Positions 59,601-64,000 of a stretch of DNA of 64,000 nt are shown in pieces; within the stretch, counting starts at the first letter, position 1; each line of letters opens with the position of its first letter. The notes under the pieces were generated by a model. It saw only the letters and a program-made list of their open reading frames with translations, had not been told where the DNA came from and did not search any database. Made by a program: the position numbers and the translations under genes. Origin of the DNA: Posidonia oceanica (Eukaryota > Streptophyta > Magnoliopsida > Alismatales > Posidoniaceae); NCBI GenBank assembly GCA_037176725.1, contig JAZBRS010000035.1, positions 46,882,001 through 46,946,000 of the forward strand, in the 5' to 3' direction.

Positions 59601-61229
59601 GCACGCCTCCTCTGCACACTCACGCCCTCACGAGCCTCTCCTGCAACACACACTTCCTCAGCCTCCACTCCACCTTTCGGAGTTTGCAGCCTCACAAGCC
59701 ACACCCCTCACCGGCCTCCCATCTCACTGCCACAGCTGCCACCCTGCCAACTCCTCTGCAAATCCAATTCCAGCTTCTGCACACCCATGCCCACTCGAGT
59801 GGAGGCCGCAGAACAAAACCGATCTCCCTCATCCCTTCCACTGGTCTGCAACCCAGAGAATTCACGCACAGAGCAAGAGAGCACCCATTAGCCTTCCCAG
59901 CACAGACCAGAGCTCCCCAACCGTGCCTCCTCATGCACAGCTACTCCCTGCACCCCAAATTCCTCCATGGCACTCACCGCACACCCACCTTCATCACCCA
60001 ATTCCCAGATCACTCCCAAGCACCCACCAGATCACAGCATTCACTACAAACACCTTCACCCAGTTTCTGTCCAAAAACACCCCCATACCTCTAGGCCACT
60101 CTAGCCCTCTAGCAACCACGCCAGCCCTCCAAACTTCTCCTCGATACTCACCAGACCACCAGCAAACCAGAGGAACCCCCTGAGCAACCGGAGAACCATC
60201 TGAGCCTGAGACAGCCGGAACAGTTGCAGAAACCACCCAAAATCGGGTTCCAATGCTCTAAGCTCACGCCTGAGCTGCTCTGAAGCTCCTCTGCGACACC
60301 AGGAAGACGCTTCGATCACCGCACAGCGCCTTCTGCCTCCGCAGCACCCCAGTAGACTACTTGCAATCGCTGGAGACAAGTCAACACTGTCTGAGGACTC
60401 TAGCACGCTCCAAGGGTAAGTAATCCCATATCCTTACTCAGTGCACGTTATTTATGCTTACTAGCTAATTATGAATAGGATTAGAAGCCTAGCCTAAGTT
60501 TCGAGCTCCGCCGTGGGGTCGTCTTCCCCGACGAGCCCCTACAGCTCTACCAGTGTCGTCCCGTCGCTCTGCAGCTCTGTAGCTACTCCGAAGACTCCCT
60601 TGAGCTTCGCCAGGACTCCAACAAGCTTCTCCAGACCTCCACGTGCCGTTCTAGAGCCTCCCCCGCCCGCTCGACCTCTACAACTTGCTGGAGCCACCGC
60701 CGTTTCGTCTCGTCGCTCCACTGCACCAAACGGCTCCAGAGCTTCCTCCGAGCTCTGCCTGACGTCCGGGAGCACAGCCCGCTCCTCTCTGGGCCTCACC
60801 GAGCCCTCCAGCACCTGCCCTGTCCTCCTCCTTCTCTGTAGCAACCGCCGAGGCCGTTCGGATGCCTCCGCCACTGCAGCGCCTCCGTTGCACTCGCCGG
60901 ACCTCCAGGATGCCTCCCCAGCAGCCTCTGAGCCTCGCAACAACCCCAGGAGCCAGACCATCACCGGCTTCAACTACAGAACTGCCACCGCGCCATCAGG
61001 ACGCTCCGGACACCCCCGACCGCCACCGAGCCCACCGCCGTGCTCCCCCGGATCTACTCCAACCTCCTGGACCCTCGGCCGGTCCTGCCCCACGCTGCTC
61101 CGCCGCCGCACAGTCGTTCTTCTCTGACTGCGGTGCTGCAGTGTCAAGAGACACTGTAGCACTGTAGCTGGATATAGTTTTTATTTTTATTCATTGCATG
61201 CATTATCATAAATTGCCTCAGTTTATTTT

Positions 61230-62310
61230 ATTTGCATCTGGGTCCAGCTTTGGTTTGAGTTACATTAAATTTGAAATAAAACTATATTGCATTGCAGTCT
61301 CGCCCTCTGTTATTTTTATTTGCATGCAGGTCCTTCATATATGTTTTTTAATGCATCTGAATGTTAAGTTTGTGCATGCATTGCATTTAGGTCCTTAAGT
61401 TTCTAATATTTGCTTTTGGGTCCTGATTTGATTGAAAAATCATTTAATGTTGCATTTAAATCTTACTGCATTGCATTAAAATCTTCTATTTTGATTTATT
61501 TGCAAGTTGGTCCATCTGCAGTTTAATCCATGCATTTAATTGTGAATTTTACCATACTGTATTGCATAAAAAACCCTAAAAATGTTCTATTTGCATCTAG
61601 GTCCTCTATTGGTTTGATTGTCATTTAATTTTGATTTAAAACCATATTACATTGCATAAAAATACAGCATGCTTGCATATTTGCATTTCAGTCCATCTGC
61701 ATGGTTTGAAAATCATTTAAATGCACTTTAAAACCATATTGCATTGAAATAAAATACCACATGTTTCCAGATTTGCATCTGAGTTCTATGCAGTTGTTGA
61801 TTTTCATTTAATGCATGTTTTAAACTATATTGCATTGCAGAAAAACCCATAAAAATGTTTAAATTGCATGTTAATCCAATCAGTTGTAAATCCATCATTT
61901 AACTTTGCATTTTATCTTATTGCATTGCATGAAAAAATCAGAAAAATGTTATAATTGCATTTAGGTCCATCTGCTGTGAATCAATGCTTGTTTTCTGTAT
62001 TTTTAACATTGCTAAAAAGCCCAGAAAAATGGCATTATTGCATTTCAATCCTGTCTGCATTCAAACTCTCATTTAAATCATGTTTTAAACTATATTGCAT
62101 TGCTGTAAAGTCCAGAAACATGTTTTAATTGCAAGTCAGTCCATTTTGCAAGCATGCATCATTTAAATGGCATTTTAAACCATATTGCATTGCACTAAAG
62201 CCCACTGATTTTCTGAAATTGCATGTCAGTCCTTATTTTTCAGTTTCTGCATGCTTGCTTGTTTTCCATGCATTGCACTTAGGTCCCATATGTTTTTAAA
62301 ATTGCATTCA
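61230..62310 (+). repeat. ~90-bp tandem repeat with paired TTGCA motifs
   Basis: TTGCATCTAGGTCC-type motifs lie near 61500, 61590, 61681, 61773, 61863, 61955, 62038, 62128 and 62218, almost all 90-92 bp apart. Between them a second motif, TATATTGCATTGCA, recurs (near 61283, 61735, 61830, 61915, 62093, 62188). Flanking each are ATTTAAAT and TTTTAAAC phrases. At least nine regular units. Divergence between units is high, so the array is old. Confidence 0.8.
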
Positions 62311-62689
62311 GGTCCTTTCTTGCATTTTTGCATGCATATCCTGCTGTTAACCCTGCACTCTCCCCATGCACTGCTGCATTAGCATTCTTGCATGCATTCA
62401 CCCTGTTTTGCACGCACTTAGGGACATTTTGCACATAGGTCCCTGTAGTTTTCCTAAACTGCACATAGGTCCCTGCACTTGCACCCTTGCATGCATAGCA
62501 TCCCCATATCATTGCACATGTCCCCATGCATTCATTTGGGCATTGTTAGCCTTCTAACATGTAAGCCACCCATGCATTGCACGCATTTAGGCCTAATTGC
62601 ACTTAGACTCCTGCCTATCCCATCTGAAGCACTGCATAGCATCCATTGCATTCCAATTTGCATTGCATGCATCCGTTTTCTTTCATTTT

Positions 62690-63010
62690 TTGCATCGTTT
62701 TGCATGTCAGCTCTGTTTTCTTTTGCATTCTGCATCGTTTTGCATGCCGCTTTGTTTTATTTGCATATCGCTTGCATTTTTGCTTCGTTTTGTGTGCTAG
62801 CTCTGTTTTCTTTTGTATTCTGCATCGTTTTGCGTGTCCGCTTTGCTTTTCTTTGCTTATCGCCTGCATCTGTATCGTTTTGGGTGCTCACTTTGCTTTT
62901 CTTTATTATCGCCTGCATCTGCATCGTTTTGCGTGCCTACTTTGCTTATCGCCTACTTTTGCACCGTTTTGCGTGTCCACTTGCATTTTCTCCTACATTG
63001 CACCATTTTT
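62690..63010 (+). repeat. Decayed CATCGTTTTGC array
   Basis: TGCATCGTTTTGCATG-type motifs recur about every 37-52 bp. Same core as the 30-bp arrays at 12500 and 18780 but with irregular spacing. Confidence 0.7.
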
Positions 63011-63548
63011 CGCACCCACTTCCCTTTTCTCCTTGCATGTCGCTTGCATTGCATTGTTTACCGCTGTTTTGTTTTATCGCCTGCATCTGCATTAGGGCAA
63101 TGATGCTTACTACCTAGGAGTTCTCACGAACCAGGGTTCGCCCGATTTGGAACACTAGCAGCACTGTTGAGCACATAGTTTGCACATTTAATTCCCTGCA
63201 CGCATCTTAGCACTTAGAGCACGCATTAGAGCATGCATTCAGACATTCATTGCATTTAGGCATTAGGCAAGCATTTCCTTGCATTAGTGAGCGAGATAGC
63301 CTTAGAAAGACCGATTCTCGGACGTATCGAGGGTGCCTAACACCTTTCCCGTGTGTAACAAGAGTCCTTGCCCTTTCTCTTCGCCCGCATTGACCATTCC
63401 TTCATCCTAGGCACGAGTCATAGCATGGCATAGCATAGCATCGCATTGTGTTGCATCGCATCTCTTTACATCCTCTTTGCATCCAGTTTTGCATGTCTTT
63501 TCATGCGTTATCCTTGGTTTTTCTTGTCTCCCAATTTAATAGACATGG

Positions 63549-63558
63549 TGGTGACTCA
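63549..63558 (+). other. PBS-like motif in U5 (TGGTGACTCA)
   Basis: Shares nine of ten bases with the element's own PBS (TGGTGACTCC), including the T at position 4 that differs from TGGCGACTCC elsewhere. It lies about 152 bp before the LTR end. Confidence 0.7.
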
Positions 63559-63711
63559 GATTTGTCTTATCATTTCTTTTTCCTCTTTTTGCCAGCGTTT
63601 CCAAGTCAAGTTTCCTTCCTCAGATTCCAGCGCATATAATGACCCTAATGTCTATCGGTGCACGCGAGCTTTGGCATTGTGCATGGATTTGATATTTCAG
63701 GATTACTACAA

Positions 63712-63730
63712 TGGTGACTCCGCTAGGGAC
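63712..63730 (+). other. Primer-binding site
   Basis: TGGTGACTCCGCTAGGGAC begins two bases after the LTR end. It marks the LTR as a 5' LTR with the element's body to the right of the window. Confidence 0.85.
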
Positions 63731-64000
63731 TCCAGACTCTGGCTTTCACTTTGGCTTTCTCGCCGCTTGCATTCTGCATTTCTTTGCTTGCCTCGTGCCT
63801 CTGCTTGCTTTGTCTGTTTGCTTGCTTGCCTATGCGCTCTCCCGCTGGGGAGATCTAGGTTCCGGCTTTCGCTTCTGCCTTTTTGCTTGCTTGGGTTTTG
63901 CAGTTTTGCTCGCCTTATGCCTTTTTTTGCCTTGCCTGCTCTTCGCTCTTCTTTTTCTTTGCGTTTTTTTTAGTATTTCCGAGTCAAGTCTTCTCCCCAA
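63731..64000 (+). mobile_element. Leader start of second plus-strand element
   Basis: Pyrimidine-rich non-coding leader (many CTTGC). At 63975-63990 it repeats the U5 phrase TTTCCGAGTCAAGTC found at 63598 (TTTCCAAGTCAAGTT). It is cut by the window end. Confidence 0.6.

Larger units (their letters stand above)
58626..63710 (+). mobile_element. Giant 5' LTR (5.1 kb) of a second plus-strand Ogre-like element
   Basis: Starts TGTAGACACCCC and ends GATTACTACA, one base before a PBS. Contents: pyrimidine tract (58880-59600) without the A-rich block, a CpG-rich core (about 60480-61140), a 90-bp array, a decayed 30-bp-type array, conserved blocks near 63100 and 63333, and PBS-like TGGTGACTCA at 63549-63558. 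Open frames of 200-295 codons at 59073-61127 are low-complexity Ser/Pro/Phe-rich, overlap on both strands and have no domain. Confidence 0.9.

Noticed and set aside
59073..60183. Long Ser/Phe/Leu- and Pro-rich frames as possible genes
   Set aside because: They are low-complexity pyrimidine-rich LTR sequence open in overlapping frames, with counterparts inside other LTR copies and no domain.
1..64000. tRNA, rRNA or other structural RNA genes
   Set aside because: No cloverleaf with A and B boxes or rRNA-like stretch was found by reading. The tRNA-like signals are only PBS sites. A tRNAscan-SE and Rfam search would settle it.

Overview
This window is repeat-derived nuclear DNA from a large-genome flowering plant. 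I see no bacterial-type genes, no tRNA or rRNA genes and no intact host gene. Almost everything is LTR retrotransposon, and the main family is a Ty3/gypsy Tat/Ogre-like group. Seven LTR copies share the start TGTAGACACCCC (or TGTTGACACCCC / TGTTGATACCCC), a conserved block with the core GGTGCCTAACACC about 0.3-0.4 kb before the 3' end, and a TGGCGACTCC-like motif near the 3' end. Three copies are followed by a primer-binding site (PBS) of the same TGGYGACTCC type. LTR lengths range from 2.4 to 6.7 kb. The species cannot be named from the sequence.

Layout. 1-2859 is a minus-strand LTR cut by the window edge. 2860-4597 is unassigned sequence followed by a decayed Tekay/Del-like chromovirus pol 3' end (chromodomain remnant, polypurine tract). 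Its 3' LTR starts at 4598 and is split at 4751/42698 by a 38-kb minus-strand Ogre-like element. The parts of that element are: 3' LTR 4752-7135, 5' LTR 40307-42697, PBS 40282-40300, a near-matching 5-bp target duplication ATTGC/ATTGG, a broken gag, protease and reverse transcriptase, and an internal deletion that joins reverse transcriptase to the integrase C-terminus. A minus-strand solo LTR (36349-39336, target duplication CACAC) sits in its leader.

Nested inside that element is a plus-strand relative. It has a 6.7-kb 5' LTR (7287-13984), a PBS, and a leader invaded by a 5.7-kb solo LTR of its own family (14191-19877, target duplication CCGTC). Beyond the solo LTR come short hairpins, a 66-bp x 10 tandem array, a broken intron-containing plant mobile domain (PMD) gene (22200-26182), and a broken DUF7745-like, Ogre-ORF1-type gene (about 26.6-28.15 kb). 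No plus-strand gag, pol or 3' LTR follows, so the element is truncated or non-autonomous.

To the right, the chromovirus LTR resumes (42698-46246). It is followed by about 6.4 kb of AT-rich unassigned DNA, a different Tat-like LTR with a gag start (52640-54922), and a second chromovirus LTR that interrupts that gag (54923 to about 57733). After an unassigned repeat comes a third plus-strand giant LTR with a PBS (58626-63730), whose internal region leaves the window.

Most long open frames lie in tandem repeats with periods divisible by 3 or in low-complexity LTR sequence and are not genes. The most interesting material is the PMD plus DUF7745 cargo with its introns retained, the layered tandem arrays inside the LTRs, and a PBS-like motif repeated inside the U5 region of every Ogre-like LTR.
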